A stretch of DNA of 31,147 nt from CAUTNH01 sp963540225 (GCA_963540225.1 CAUTNH010000007.1:1-31147); one strand, 5' to 3'; counted from the stretch's first letter, positions 1 to 8,675 are shown. Notes: generated from the letters alone by a model not told the origin. A program made the numbers and translations.

Positions 1-14
1 TTATGTTATATAAA

Positions 15-56
15 CCTTGCTTTTACATAGTAAAAGCCAAAGACCATAAGGAGGTG
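15..56 (+). promoter_or_regulatory. Structured rpsF leader, possible S6:S18 autoregulatory element
   Basis: A perfect 8-bp hairpin (19-26 with 30-37, loop ATA) sits just before the rpsF ribosome site. An outer 4-bp stem can form between CCTT (15-18) and AAGG (48-51), leaving a one-sided bulge at 38-47 that contains ACC. The outer stem would cover the Shine-Dalgarno AAGGAGG at 48-54. Many bacteria regulate rpsF with an mRNA motif bound by the S6:S18 complex, marked by a conserved CCG in an asymmetric bulge. The layout fits, but the exact CCG is not present, so this is a candidate only. The promoter must lie left of the window. Confidence 0.42.
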
Positions 57-64
57 CATTTATA

Positions 65-352
65 ATGCGTAGATACGAAGTTATGTTTATTCTAAAACCA
101 AATTTAGAGGATGCTAAGATTAAAACACAAATTGAAAATCTTAACAAAACTTTAAAAGAAACAACATCAAAAGTTGAAGAAAAGAAAGAAATTGGTTTAA
201 AAGATTTAGCATATCCAATTCAAAAATTCACAAAGGGATACTATTATTGGATGCTTGTTTCAGCATCACAAGAAGGTATTAGTGAAGTAAAAAGAGTAAT
301 TGGAATTAATGAAAATATCATTCGTTCGATAATTGTAAGGGAGGATAACTAA
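65..352 (+). CDS. rpsF: Small ribosomal subunit protein bS6
   Basis: The 95-residue product has the normal length and sequence of bS6: it opens MRRYEVMFILKPN and has the typical KKEIGLKDLAYPIQK segment around residues 40-55. bS6 binds bS18 on the platform of the 30S subunit. The start has a strong site, AAGGAGG, ten bases upstream. The stop overlaps the ssb start by one base (TAATG). It is first in an rpsF-ssb-rpsR operon, the classical order in Bacillota. The leader upstream may allow feedback control by the S6:S18 complex. Confidence 0.97.
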   Translation: MRRYEVMFILKPNLEDAKIKTQIENLNKTLKETTSKVEEKKEIGLKDLAYPIQKFTKGYYYWMLVSASQEGISEVKRVIGINENIIRSIIVREDN

Positions 353-765
353 TGTATAATAAAGTTATACTAATTGGAAGACTTACAAAAGATCCTGAAA
401 TGACATTGTCACAGCAACAAGTTGCTGTTGTAAGATTTTCACTTGCTGTAAATCGTAGATTTCAATCAAAAGATGGCGTTGAAGATGTCGATTTTATAAA
501 TTGTGTTGCATTTAGGACAACTGCTGAAATGCTTTCTAAATATATGAAAAAAGGATCCCTTATTCAAGTTGAAGGTAGATTACAGCAAAGAAAATATACA
601 ACTGAATCAGGAGAAAATAGAATTTCTTACGATGTTATATGTGATAATGTATTATTTTTAGAAAGTAAAAAAATGCAACAAGATTTAAATACGCAAAACA
701 GTTCAAACCAAGATGGAGATTATCAAGGAAGTAATAATTTTACAGATGATGATCTTCCATTTTAA
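352..765 (+). CDS. ssb: Single-stranded DNA-binding protein
   Basis: The 137-residue protein has an N-terminal OB fold (about residues 1-105, beginning MYNKVILIGRLTKDPE). A polar linker rich in Asn, Gln and Ser follows, and it ends in the acidic tip DDDLPF. That tip is the docking site through which SSB recruits replication and repair partners. It sits between rpsF and rpsR and shares one base with the rpsF stop, so it is translationally coupled. Length and architecture are normal for a chromosomal SSB; nothing suggests a phage or plasmid copy. Confidence 0.97.
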   Translation: MYNKVILIGRLTKDPEMTLSQQQVAVVRFSLAVNRRFQSKDGVEDVDFINCVAFRTTAEMLSKYMKKGSLIQVEGRLQQRKYTTESGENRISYDVICDNVLFLESKKMQQDLNTQNSSNQDGDYQGSNNFTDDDLPF

Positions 766-779
766 AAAGGAGAAAAATA

Positions 780-1022
780 ATGGAAAATAATAAACAAGGT
801 AAGCCACGTATTTTTAGAAAAAAGAAAGTGTGCTATTTCACAGAAAATAAAATTAATAAGATTGATTTTAAAGATGTGGATTTATTAAGAAGATTTATTT
901 CTGATAGAGGTAAAATATTGCCAAGACGTGTTACAGGCACATGTGCTAAAATGCAAAGAAGATTAGCAGTTGCTATTAAAAGAGCTCGTCATATGGCTTT
1001 GCTACCATTCGTTAAAGAATAA
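780..1022 (+). CDS. rpsR: Small ribosomal subunit protein bS18
   Basis: The 80-residue basic protein matches bS18 along its whole length, with the core motifs KKVCYFTENK, DVDLLRRFISDRGKILPRR and KRARHMALLPF. It pairs with bS6 on the 30S platform. Two cysteines are present (in KVCYF and TGTCAK), so a complete zinc-binding set is not seen. The Shine-Dalgarno AAAAGGAG lies a few bases before the ATG. It is the last gene of the first operon: an intrinsic terminator begins four bases after its stop. Confidence 0.97.
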   Translation: MENNKQGKPRIFRKKKVCYFTENKINKIDFKDVDLLRRFISDRGKILPRRVTGTCAKMQRRLAVAIKRARHMALLPFVKE

Positions 1023-1025
1023 AAT

Positions 1026-1062
1026 AAAATAGCACGGGCAAAAAGGCTCGGGCTATTTTTTT
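1026..1062 (+). terminator. Intrinsic terminator after rpsR
   Basis: The arms AAAATAGC (1026-1033) and GCTATTTT (1052-1059) pair perfectly. Past one mismatch the stem goes on inside with CGGGC against GCTCG (one G-U pair), around an A-rich loop, and seven Ts follow. No promoter is visible between this hairpin and the next gene 18 bases on, so it may act as a partial terminator that sets the level of the gdpP operon relative to the ribosomal protein operon. Confidence 0.85.
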
Positions 1063-1079
1063 AAAAAAGGGTGATTAGT

Positions 1080-3557
1080 ATGAAAAAAAGAAAATGGTTA
1101 AGATGGACATTATTTGGTATTGTTCTATCATTTTTTGTTGCATCTTTTATTTTTGTAGTATTAACATATAAAATGATTGATAAAAAAACACCCAATCATG
1201 CATATATAAAAAACATTTTAGGTCTATCTTTTTTTAGTATTTCAACTGCCCTTTTATTAAGTTCTGTTTTTTATATCGTAGTTAAAAGTGTTAATGAAAA
1301 AAATATTTCACTTAAAAAAAGACTTGATACATGGAGTGAGGTGTCATTTAATGTATCTCAACTTGGCAGTGAGATATCTGATGAGATTCCTATTGGGATA
1401 ATCGTTACAAGCACAGACGGCACTTGCGAATGGGTTAATAAAAATATTGTTGATGTTTTTGGCGATGATGTAAAGGGTAAAAATATAAACCAATTAGATC
1501 AAAGCCTTGAAGGTATAACAGATTCCAAAAAAGATACATTCATAATTTCTTACAAAGAAAAAAAATATGAAATTAAGAAAAAAATTCAAACTAATTCATA
1601 TTATTTTTATGATGTTTCAGAAAGAGAAAAAACAAAAGAAAGATATCAAAATAAAATTGCAACAGTTGCAATGATATCACTTGATAATTTTGAACAATCA
1701 ATTCAAACACTTGATGTTGCAGTCCAATCAACTGTTAGGGGAAGTTTTTTTGCAACAATTTCAGACTGGGCTACAAGATATCACTGTTTTTTAAAAACTT
1801 TTGGTAATGAAAAAATGATTCTAATTTTTTATAAAGAAGAGCTAAATAAAATGATAAAAGATAATTTTGATATATTAGAGCAAATAAGAAATATCTCTTT
1901 TAAAAATAATATTTTAGTAACTCTTTCAATGGGTATTGCATCATGGGATTTAAACTTTGATGAGGTTTCATTATATGCTCAAAATGCCATAGAACTTGCT
2001 GAAAAGCGTGGTGGAGATCAGGTTGTTGTTAATATTCAAAATGAAAAAATTCAATATTTCGGTGCTAAGATAGTTCAAGAAAATATAGATTCAAAAGTTA
2101 AAGCAAGAGTAAAAGCAGAAAATTTAAGAAAATTAGTAAACCAATCTAGCACGGTTTTTGTAATGGGACATTATAATTCCGATACTGATTCATATGCTGC
2201 AATGCTTAGTGTTTATTCAATGATAAAAGCAGATGGTAAAGATAATGTTTATATGATTGTTGAAAAAGAAAAACTTGATCAAACGGTTTATAAAATTTCA
2301 AGAATTGTTGAAAACGAATTTCCTAGTATTTTAAATGATCAACTAATAACATCTCAGGCTCTTGAAATAATTGATCAAAATTCGCTTTTAATTGTTGTAG
2401 ATACGCAAAATAAAAATTTAGTATCGTCTCCTGAAGTATTTAACGCTTGTATAAATAAAGCAGTAATAGACCATCACAGAGCAACAGATGAATCTTTTTC
2501 AGGTATATTTGAATATTTAGAAACTACATCATCATCAACATCAGAACTTCTTGTAGAGCTTCAAGAATTTTATACAAGTAAAAAGGCAAAGATGAATCCG
2601 CTTTTAGCAAGTGTTTTATATTCTGGAATATTAGTCGATACTAATAATTTCGCATATAGAACAGGTTCTAGAACATTTGAGGCTGCGGCTAAATTAAGAG
2701 AATATGGTGCCGATATAAATATGGTTAGAAAATGGATTAGAAAAGATATGGATAGATTATTTAAAATAAATGATTTAATATCCAAGGCAGAAATTTTATT
2801 TGATGGTAAGATTGCTATTACAAAATCAGAAGAAGTTGTTCCAGATAATGTATTAGCGGCACAAGTCGCTGATGAGCTTTTACAAATTGATAAAGTTGAA
2901 GCAACATTTGCTGTTGTTAATATTGGTGATGATAATGTTGCGATATCTGCACGATCACTTGGTCAGATAAATGTTCAAATTATAATGGAACAATTAGGTG
3001 GTGGTGGACATTTTAGTGCTGCTGCTGCAAAATTTACTAACAAAAATATAAATGATATAATATATGAATTAAAAAAATGTCTTGAAAATGAATTTGAAAA
3101 TGAGGGTGTTATTATGAAAATAATATTACTTGAAGAAGTTAAAAATAAAGGTAAAAAAGATGATGTTGTAGAAGTTCCAATGGGATATGCTACATATTTA
3201 ATTAAAAATAATTTAGCAATTGAGGCAACTCCTGAGGCGCTTTTAAAACTTGAAAATGATCAAAAAGCAAAAAAAGAAGCCGAAGAAAAAAAAGTTGAAA
3301 TGATTAAAAAATTGCAAAGCGAGATAGAAAGTAAATCAGTTGTAGTTAAAGTTCAAATAGGAAATGATGGGAGAATGTTCGGAAGCGTGACAGTTAAAGA
3401 AATTGTTGAAGAGTTTCAAAAACAAAATAAAATAATTTTGGATAAAAGAAAAATTAGACTACAATCTGACATAACCGGTGTTGGAATATATGTTGCCTTA
3501 GTTGATTTATATCCCGGAATACAGGCAAAGTTTAATGTAAATGTTATGGAAATATAA
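1080..3557 (+). CDS. gdpP-rplI: Fused c-di-AMP phosphodiesterase GdpP and ribosomal protein bL9
   Basis: This is one 825-residue frame joining two proteins that are usually separate neighbours. Residues 1-65 hold two membrane segments. A PAS-like region and a degenerate GGDEF domain (near SMGIASWD) follow, then a DHH-DHHA1 phosphoesterase: GHYNSDTDS (H364, D368, D370), D441, DHH at 464-466 and GGGGH at 640-644. This part should cleave c-di-AMP to pApA at the inner membrane face. From M679 to the end (147 residues, MKIILLEEVKNKGKKDD onward) it is a complete bL9. The ATG at 1080 is chosen over a GTG at 1071 because AAAGGGTG is correctly spaced before it. GAGGGTG at 3102-3108 precedes the bL9 ATG at 3114, so free bL9 could also be made. 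Similar fusions are annotated in some Mollicutes. Confidence 0.93.
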   Translation: MKKRKWLRWTLFGIVLSFFVASFIFVVLTYKMIDKKTPNHAYIKNILGLSFFSISTALLLSSVFYIVVKSVNEKNISLKKRLDTWSEVSFNVSQLGSEISDEIPIGIIVTSTDGTCEWVNKNIVDVFGDDVKGKNINQLDQSLEGITDSKKDTFIISYKEKKYEIKKKIQTNSYYFYDVSEREKTKERYQNKIATVAMISLDNFEQSIQTLDVAVQSTVRGSFFATISDWATRYHCFLKTFGNEKMILIFYKEELNKMIKDNFDILEQIRNISFKNNILVTLSMGIASWDLNFDEVSLYAQNAIELAEKRGGDQVVVNIQNEKIQYFGAKIVQENIDSKVKARVKAENLRKLVNQSSTVFVMGHYNSDTDSYAAMLSVYSMIKADGKDNVYMIVEKEKLDQTVYKISRIVENEFPSILNDQLITSQALEIIDQNSLLIVVDTQNKNLVSSPEVFNACINKAVIDHHRATDESFSGIFEYLETTSSSTSELLVELQEFYTSKKAKMNPLLASVLYSGILVDTNNFAYRTGSRTFEAAAKLREYGADINMVRKWIRKDMDRLFKINDLISKAEILFDGKIAITKSEEVVPDNVLAAQVADELLQIDKVEATFAVVNIGDDNVAISARSLGQINVQIIMEQLGGGGHFSAAAAKFTNKNINDIIYELKKCLENEFENEGVIMKIILLEEVKNKGKKDDVVEVPMGYATYLIKNNLAIEATPEALLKLENDQKAKKEAEEKKVEMIKKLQSEIESKSVVVKVQIGNDGRMFGSVTVKEIVEEFQKQNKIILDKRKIRLQSDITGVGIYVALVDLYPGIQAKFNVNVMEI

Positions 3558-3559
3558 TT

Positions 3560-4924
3560 ATGAAAAAACTAAGTTCATATGATAGTATGCCATTTAATAT
3601 GGTAGCAGAACAAAAAATACTTGCTGCAATTATTCAAAATCCTACTTTTTTTACTAAGATAAATGATGAAATAATTCCTGATGATTTTTTTGATATTTCT
3701 AATAAAGAAATTTATAAAACAATAATCGATATGGATAATCATAATATTAAAATTGATTCACTTAGTCTACATGATAGAATAAAGCAATTAAATAAAGAAG
3801 CTATTACAAAAGGCTATGATTATATTGATGATTTATCAAATGAGTTAATTAGTGAATCACAAATAGATGGTTTTATTGCTTTAATTAAAGAAGCATCTCT
3901 AAAAAGAGCAATGATTTTACTTAATCAAGAATTAAGTAAAAAAAGTATGATAGGAAGCGAGACAGCATCTGAGTTAATTGATTATGCTGAAACAGAAATA
4001 TATCGTCTATCAAAGAAAAAATCTACAAATGATTTTATTAGATTAAAAGATGTATTAGAAAAATTCAAAAAACAAACCGAAGAAATTAAAACCAGAGGAA
4101 CTCCTATAACAGGGCTTGATGTTGGATATAAAAAACTTAACAAATATACAGCAGGATTTCAACCAGAAGAATTAATAATTTTAGCAGCAAGACCTGGTGT
4201 TGGTAAAAGTGCATTTGCTCTAAACCTTGCTTATAGAATTGCTAAACAAGTTTCAATTCCTAAAAAAAATATTGCGTTTTTTAGCCTTGAAATGTCAAAT
4301 GAACAACTTGTCCAAAGACTTGTTGCACTAGCATCTTCAATAGATGCATCAAAATTAAAAACAGCACAACTTTCAAAAGATGATTGGGCTAATTTTAATC
4401 TTACAGTTGCAGAGTCAAAAGATTTAAATATTTTCTTTGATGATTCTGGTTCTACAACTATATCAGATGTAAGAGCAAAATGCAGAAAGTTAAAAGAAAA
4501 TAGCGGTCTTGATTTTGTTATTGTAGATTATTTACAGCTTTTAAAAGATGAAAATGCAAAAAATAAAACAACTCAGGAAGAAATATCGCAAATCTCCCGT
4601 GGACTTAAACAACTTGCAAGAGAATTAAAAATACCTGTTTTAGCACTTTCACAACTATCGCGTGAAGTTGAAAAAACAGATGATAAAAGACCAGTACTTG
4701 CAAATTTAAGAGGCTCTGGAAGTATTGAGCAAGATGCTGATATAGTATTATTTTTACACCGTGATGATGCTTTTATAAAAAATAAAAAAGATGAAAACAC
4801 AATTTCAGAAGCAGAACTTATAATTGCTAAAAACCGTCAAGGTATGACTGGGGTAGTTGAATTTGCTTTTGAAAAAAATATTGGAAGATTTACGATAAGG
4901 GAAATGATAGAAAATGAACAATGA
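3560..4924 (+). CDS. dnaB: Replicative DNA helicase DnaB
   Basis: The 454-residue protein has the DnaB layout: an N-terminal helical domain that binds primase and helps form the hexamer (about 1-120), a linker helix, and a RecA-type motor. Walker A is RPGVGKS at residues 211-217, Walker B is within FVIVDYLQLL, and the late motif SGSIEQDADIVLFLHRD is clear. It unwinds DNA at the fork. It starts two bases after the gdpP-rplI stop, keeping the ancestral rplI-dnaB order of Bacillota. It ends in TGA inside the start of the next gene, which indicates translational coupling. Confidence 0.96.
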   Translation: MKKLSSYDSMPFNMVAEQKILAAIIQNPTFFTKINDEIIPDDFFDISNKEIYKTIIDMDNHNIKIDSLSLHDRIKQLNKEAITKGYDYIDDLSNELISESQIDGFIALIKEASLKRAMILLNQELSKKSMIGSETASELIDYAETEIYRLSKKKSTNDFIRLKDVLEKFKKQTEEIKTRGTPITGLDVGYKKLNKYTAGFQPEELIILAARPGVGKSAFALNLAYRIAKQVSIPKKNIAFFSLEMSNEQLVQRLVALASSIDASKLKTAQLSKDDWANFNLTVAESKDLNIFFDDSGSTTISDVRAKCRKLKENSGLDFVIVDYLQLLKDENAKNKTTQEEISQISRGLKQLARELKIPVLALSQLSREVEKTDDKRPVLANLRGSGSIEQDADIVLFLHRDDAFIKNKKDENTISEAELIIAKNRQGMTGVVEFAFEKNIGRFTIREMIENEQ

Positions 4925-5168
4925 TAATAATGAAAGTAATTTAGAAAAAACACCTTATGATACATCTAAGGATAAAAAAACTAAATTTGATTATTGGAAT
5001 AACTACTACTGGGGGCTTTTAGGATTTTTCATTCCAATAATCGGTGCTATCTTGATATATTTTTGGACAGGTAAAAAAGAAAAATCAGTTAAGGGAATTT
5101 CAATAGGTTTATTTTTTGCCTTTGCACTATTTTTAGTTTTTGGCATTTTATATATTACAAAAGGCTAG
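4914..5168 (+). CDS. Small two-helix membrane protein of unknown function
   Basis: The 84-residue protein overlaps the end of dnaB by 11 bases and stops three bases before prfA. The first 27 residues are polar and charged. A hydrophobic stretch begins at YWGLLGFFIPIIGAILIYFW, then comes a short basic loop (TGKKEKSVKG), and a second hydrophobic stretch (ISIGLFFAFALFLVFGILYI) runs nearly to the end. The pattern W-G-L-L-G-F-F-I-P-I-I-G recurs in small Bacillota membrane proteins of unknown role. Tight packing in the operon argues that it is real. No function can be given from sequence. Confidence 0.75.
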   Translation: MNNDNNESNLEKTPYDTSKDKKTKFDYWNNYYWGLLGFFIPIIGAILIYFWTGKKEKSVKGISIGLFFAFALFLVFGILYITKG

Positions 5169-5170
5169 TT

Positions 5171-6241
5171 ATGCAAGATGTAATGTTTACTCGCCTTGAT
5201 ACAATGGAAAAATCATATTTTAATTTACAAGAAAAAATGCAAGATGTAAATATAACAAGTGATGATTTAATAAAACTACAAAAAGAATTTTCTGAACTTT
5301 CTGATGTAGTTTTAATGTATCAAGACTATAAAAAAATAAAAGAAGAACTTTTGGAATGTCAAAAACTTATTTCAAGAGAAAAAGATCAAGAACTTATTGA
5401 ACTTGCAAAAGAAGAAGAAAAAAATTTATTAAGAAAAAAAGAAGAACTAGAAATAAATCTAAGATATGAACTCTTACCAAAAGATCCTAATGATAAGAAA
5501 AATATCATTGTTGAAATTAAAGGTGCTGTTGGTGGAGACGAGGCTAATATATTTGCTGGTGATCTTTTTAGAATGTATCAAAAATATTCTGAGAAAAATA
5601 ACTTTAAAATAGAAATACTAGACCAAAGCCAATCTGCATCTGGTGGATTCAGTAAAATTGAATTTATTATAAAAGGAAAGGGCGCCTACTCTAAATTTAA
5701 ATATGAATCAGGTGTTCATAGAGTTCAAAGAGTTCCAGAAACAGAATCACAAGGACGTGTTCATACATCAACTGCAACAGTTTATATAATGCCTGAGGCA
5801 GAAGATATTGATATAAAAATAGATCCTAGTGATTTAAAAATTGATACATACCACTCATCTGGTGCAGGTGGACAAAGTGTTAATACAACAATGTCGGCTG
5901 TAAGAATAACTCATATTCCAACTGGAATCGTTGTAGCATGTCAAAATGAAAGATCCCAAATTCAAAACAAAGAAAAAGCACTAATATCACTACGAGCTAG
6001 GCTTTATCAAAAATATGAAGATGAGAATAAAGAAAAGGCAGATTCAAGTAAAAAAAGTGCTGTTGGGCAAGGTATGAGAAGTGAAAAAATAAGAACATAT
6101 AATTATCCACAAAATAGAGTAAGTGATCATAGATTTAATATAACTGTAAAAAGATTAACTGATATTATTGATGGAAATTTAGATCTTATTTTAATTCCAT
6201 TAAATGATGCTATCAAAAATGAAGAACTTAAAGGAAAATAA
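5171..6241 (+). CDS. prfA: Peptide chain release factor 1
   Basis: The 356-residue class-I release factor has the catalytic GGQ motif at residues 233-235 and the tripeptide P189-E190-T191 in the stop-codon recognition region. That fits the P-x-T signature of RF1 rather than the SPF of RF2, so it should read UAA and UAG. Because UGA is also used as a stop in this window (dnaB, tsaC, rpiB), an RF2 must exist elsewhere. The next gene, prmC, methylates the GGQ glutamine; the two genes overlap, a common arrangement. Confidence 0.95.
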   Translation: MQDVMFTRLDTMEKSYFNLQEKMQDVNITSDDLIKLQKEFSELSDVVLMYQDYKKIKEELLECQKLISREKDQELIELAKEEEKNLLRKKEELEINLRYELLPKDPNDKKNIIVEIKGAVGGDEANIFAGDLFRMYQKYSEKNNFKIEILDQSQSASGGFSKIEFIIKGKGAYSKFKYESGVHRVQRVPETESQGRVHTSTATVYIMPEAEDIDIKIDPSDLKIDTYHSSGAGGQSVNTTMSAVRITHIPTGIVVACQNERSQIQNKEKALISLRARLYQKYEDENKEKADSSKKSAVGQGMRSEKIRTYNYPQNRVSDHRFNITVKRLTDIIDGNLDLILIPLNDAIKNEELKGK

Positions 6242-7052
6242 TAGTTTAACCGAGCTCATAAATTTAGCAAAATTAAAATTAAAAGAAAAAGACTATGAGG
6301 TAGAAATTGCTAAATATATATACTTTGACTTATTTAATAAAAGTGAAGAAGATTTATTAAATTATAAAATTATAAGTAAAAAAAATTATTTAAAGTATAT
6401 AAAAATATTAAATAAAATAATATATAAGAATATACCTTATCAGTATATATTTAAGAAAGCATACTTTTATAAAAGAGAATATTTGGTTAATAAAAATGTT
6501 TTAATTCCTAGATTTGATTCTGAGGTCATGCTTGAGAAAATAATAAGCGATGAAAAAATAAAAAATATTTTAGAAATTGGTACTGGAAGCGGTGCTTTAA
6601 TAATAACATTAAAAAAGGAATTAAATGATGTATCTTGCACTGCTTGTGATATATCAAAAAAAGCATTAAATATTGCAAAATATAATGCTAATAAACATAA
6701 TGCGACTATTAAGTTTTTAAAAAGTAATTTATTTAAAAATATAAATTGTAAGTATGATTTAATAATAGCAAATCTACCCTACCTTAAGAAAAGCGAAATA
6801 AATTTCAAATTAAGATGTGAACCTAAAATAGCACTTATCTCAGATAATACTGATGGATTAAAACTAATTTATAAATTAGTTGACGATTTAGAAAACTATC
6901 TAACAAGTAATGGAATATGCTATATTGAACATAATCCGGGGCAAGATGAAAAACTAAAATTATACATAAATAAAAATAAAATTAAACTTAATATCGAAAC
7001 ATATAAAGATTATAAAAATTTAAATCGTTTTTCCGTTTTAAGGAGGATATAA
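6219..7052 (+). CDS. prmC: Release factor glutamine methyltransferase PrmC/HemK
   Basis: This is a SAM-dependent methyltransferase that modifies the GGQ glutamine of release factors. It has the family N-terminal helical domain, the linker motif around YQYIFKKAYFY and VLIPRFDSEVM, and the SAM-binding glycine loop EIGTGSG (from about residue 119). The catalytic motif reads NLPY (N185-Y188) rather than the usual NPPY; Asn, the second Pro and Tyr are kept. The start is uncertain. ATG 6219 gives the best match to the family length, ATGs at 6204 and 6207 are also open, and none has a clear Shine-Dalgarno site. The gene overlaps the end of prfA, so reinitiation is likely. The Lys- and Ile-rich composition is extreme. 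Confidence 0.9.
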   Translation: MKNLKENNSLTELINLAKLKLKEKDYEVEIAKYIYFDLFNKSEEDLLNYKIISKKNYLKYIKILNKIIYKNIPYQYIFKKAYFYKREYLVNKNVLIPRFDSEVMLEKIISDEKIKNILEIGTGSGALIITLKKELNDVSCTACDISKKALNIAKYNANKHNATIKFLKSNLFKNINCKYDLIIANLPYLKKSEINFKLRCEPKIALISDNTDGLKLIYKLVDDLENYLTSNGICYIEHNPGQDEKLKLYINKNKIKLNIETYKDYKNLNRFSVLRRI

Positions 7053-7618
7053 TGAAGAAAGGTTCTATCTTGATTTTTCCAACTGACACTGTTTATGGAA
7101 TGGGAGCACTACTTAATGATTTTATAGCATATAATAAAATATATGATATAAAAAAACGTGACAAAACAAAACAACTTCCTTTGCTAGTTTCATCAATTAG
7201 CGATATAGAAAATATTGCAGTTTATAAAAAAGACGATATTAAAATAATGAATTCTTTCTGGCCTGGACCTTTAACAATAATTTTTAAATCATACAAAGAT
7301 TTCATTGAAAAAACTGGTTTTGAGACAATTGCTATAAGAATCCCAAATCATATAAAAACATTAAAGATATTAAAAAAATATGGACCTATTTGGACAACAT
7401 CAGTTAATGATAGCGGAGAAAAAGAAATGAATGATTTTTATAAGATTAAGAAAAAATATAAAAATATTGCATATAAGATATATAAACAAAAATATATAAA
7501 TAATAATATATTACCCTCAACTGTTATTGATACTACAACTGATGAAATAAAGATTTTGCGCGAGGGTATAATAAAAAAAGAAGACATTATAAATTTATTA
7601 AAAGGAGATACAAAATGA
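7052..7618 (+). CDS. tsaC: Threonylcarbamoyl-AMP synthase, short TsaC/Sua5 form
   Basis: The 188-residue YrdC-fold protein makes threonylcarbamoyl-AMP from Thr, bicarbonate and ATP, the first step of the t6A37 tRNA modification. Family signatures are FPTDTVYGMG near the start, KKRDKTKQLPLLVSS for substrate binding, and FWPGPLTIIF. It lacks the C-terminal Sua5 domain found in the longer Bacillus form, so it is the TsaC-like short type. The start has AGGAGG upstream inside the end of prmC and shares one base with the prmC stop. It ends in an ATGA overlap with rpiB. Confidence 0.92.
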   Translation: MKKGSILIFPTDTVYGMGALLNDFIAYNKIYDIKKRDKTKQLPLLVSSISDIENIAVYKKDDIKIMNSFWPGPLTIIFKSYKDFIEKTGFETIAIRIPNHIKTLKILKKYGPIWTTSVNDSGEKEMNDFYKIKKKYKNIAYKIYKQKYINNNILPSTVIDTTTDEIKILREGIIKKEDIINLLKGDTK

Positions 7619-8052
7619 AAATAGCAATTGCATCTGATCATGCCGGTTATATTTTAAAAGATGAAATAATAAAATATTTTAAAGAATATGAATTTATAAA
7701 TTTAGGATGTAATTCGCCTAGTAGTGTTGATTATCCTGATTATGCAAAAAAAGTAGCATTAGAGGTATTGAATAAAAATGTAAATTTTGGTATTTTAATT
7801 TGTGGAACCGGTATAGGAGTTAGTATTTCGGCAAATAAAATTAAAGGAATAAGATGCGCACTGGTATATAATTTAAATACAGCAAGACTTGCAAAAGAGC
7901 ACAATGATGCTAATATAATTGCATTTGGTGCAAGAGAGCTTAGTTTTGATATAGTAGTTGAAATGATAAAAGAATATATAAGGGCAAAATTTGAAATAAG
8001 ACATCAAAAAAGAATTGATAAAATATATCTTTTAGAAAAGGAGGAAAAATGA
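7615..8052 (+). CDS. rpiB: Ribose-5-phosphate isomerase B (RpiB/LacAB family)
   Basis: The 145-residue sugar-phosphate isomerase interconverts ribose-5-phosphate and ribulose-5-phosphate in the pentose phosphate pathway. The N-terminal MKIAIASDHAGY (D8, H9) and the catalytic cysteine C63 in ILICGTGIGVSI are characteristic of RpiB. Some family members act on other sugar phosphates, but the location between tsaC and upp is that of rpiB in Bacillus-type clusters. Both ends are four-base ATGA overlaps with neighbours. Its TGA stop is good evidence that UGA is not tryptophan here. Confidence 0.92.
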   Translation: MKIAIASDHAGYILKDEIIKYFKEYEFINLGCNSPSSVDYPDYAKKVALEVLNKNVNFGILICGTGIGVSISANKIKGIRCALVYNLNTARLAKEHNDANIIAFGARELSFDIVVEMIKEYIRAKFEIRHQKRIDKIYLLEKEEK

Positions 8053-8675
8053 ATAAAGTATTTATTTGTGATCATCCACTTATTTATGATAAGATGGCAA
8101 GAATAAGAGATAAAAATACTGGTACAAAAGAATTTAGAGAAAATGTATCTGAAATTGCAGCCTTAATTACATATGAGGTTACAAGAGATTTAAAAACTAA
8201 ATTAGTTGATATATTTACTCCGATTACTAAAATGAAAACTAAAATTTTAGATGAACCAATAGTAATTGTTCCAATTTTAAGGGCAGGTCTTGGTATGATA
8301 GATGGAATACAAAAAATTATTCCAACTGCTAAAATCGGTCATATTGGTTTATATCGTGATGATAAAACACTAAAGCCTCATAATTATTTTTCAAAATTCC
8401 CTAAGGAAATAGTTAAATCTCAGGTTATATTAGTAGACCCTATGCTTGCAACTGGAAACTCAGCAGTTGAGGCTATAAATATATTAAAAAAAAGTAATGT
8501 TAAACAAATTAAATATGTAGGTCTTGTAGGATGTCCTGAAGGAATAAAGAACTTGCAAGAAACTCATCCAGATGTTGATATATTCTTGGCCTGCTGTGAT
8601 GAAAAACTAAATCAAGATGGATATATAATTCCAGGTCTTGGTGATTGCGGTGATAGATTATTTGGAACTAAATAA
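8049..8675 (+). CDS. upp: Uracil phosphoribosyltransferase
   Basis: The 208-residue enzyme converts uracil and PRPP to UMP in pyrimidine salvage. The PRPP-binding signature is VDPMLATGNSA (from about residue 129). The family core VPILRAGLGMIDG and the C-terminal uracil-binding segment GYIIPGLGDCGDRLFGT are intact. The Shine-Dalgarno AAAAGGAGG lies inside the end of rpiB. In Bacillus-type genomes glyA usually sits between rpiB and upp; here the two genes overlap directly. The upp-atp adjacency itself is ancestral. Confidence 0.96.
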   Translation: MNKVFICDHPLIYDKMARIRDKNTGTKEFRENVSEIAALITYEVTRDLKTKLVDIFTPITKMKTKILDEPIVIVPILRAGLGMIDGIQKIIPTAKIGHIGLYRDDKTLKPHNYFSKFPKEIVKSQVILVDPMLATGNSAVEAINILKKSNVKQIKYVGLVGCPEGIKNLQETHPDVDIFLACCDEKLNQDGYIIPGLGDCGDRLFGTK

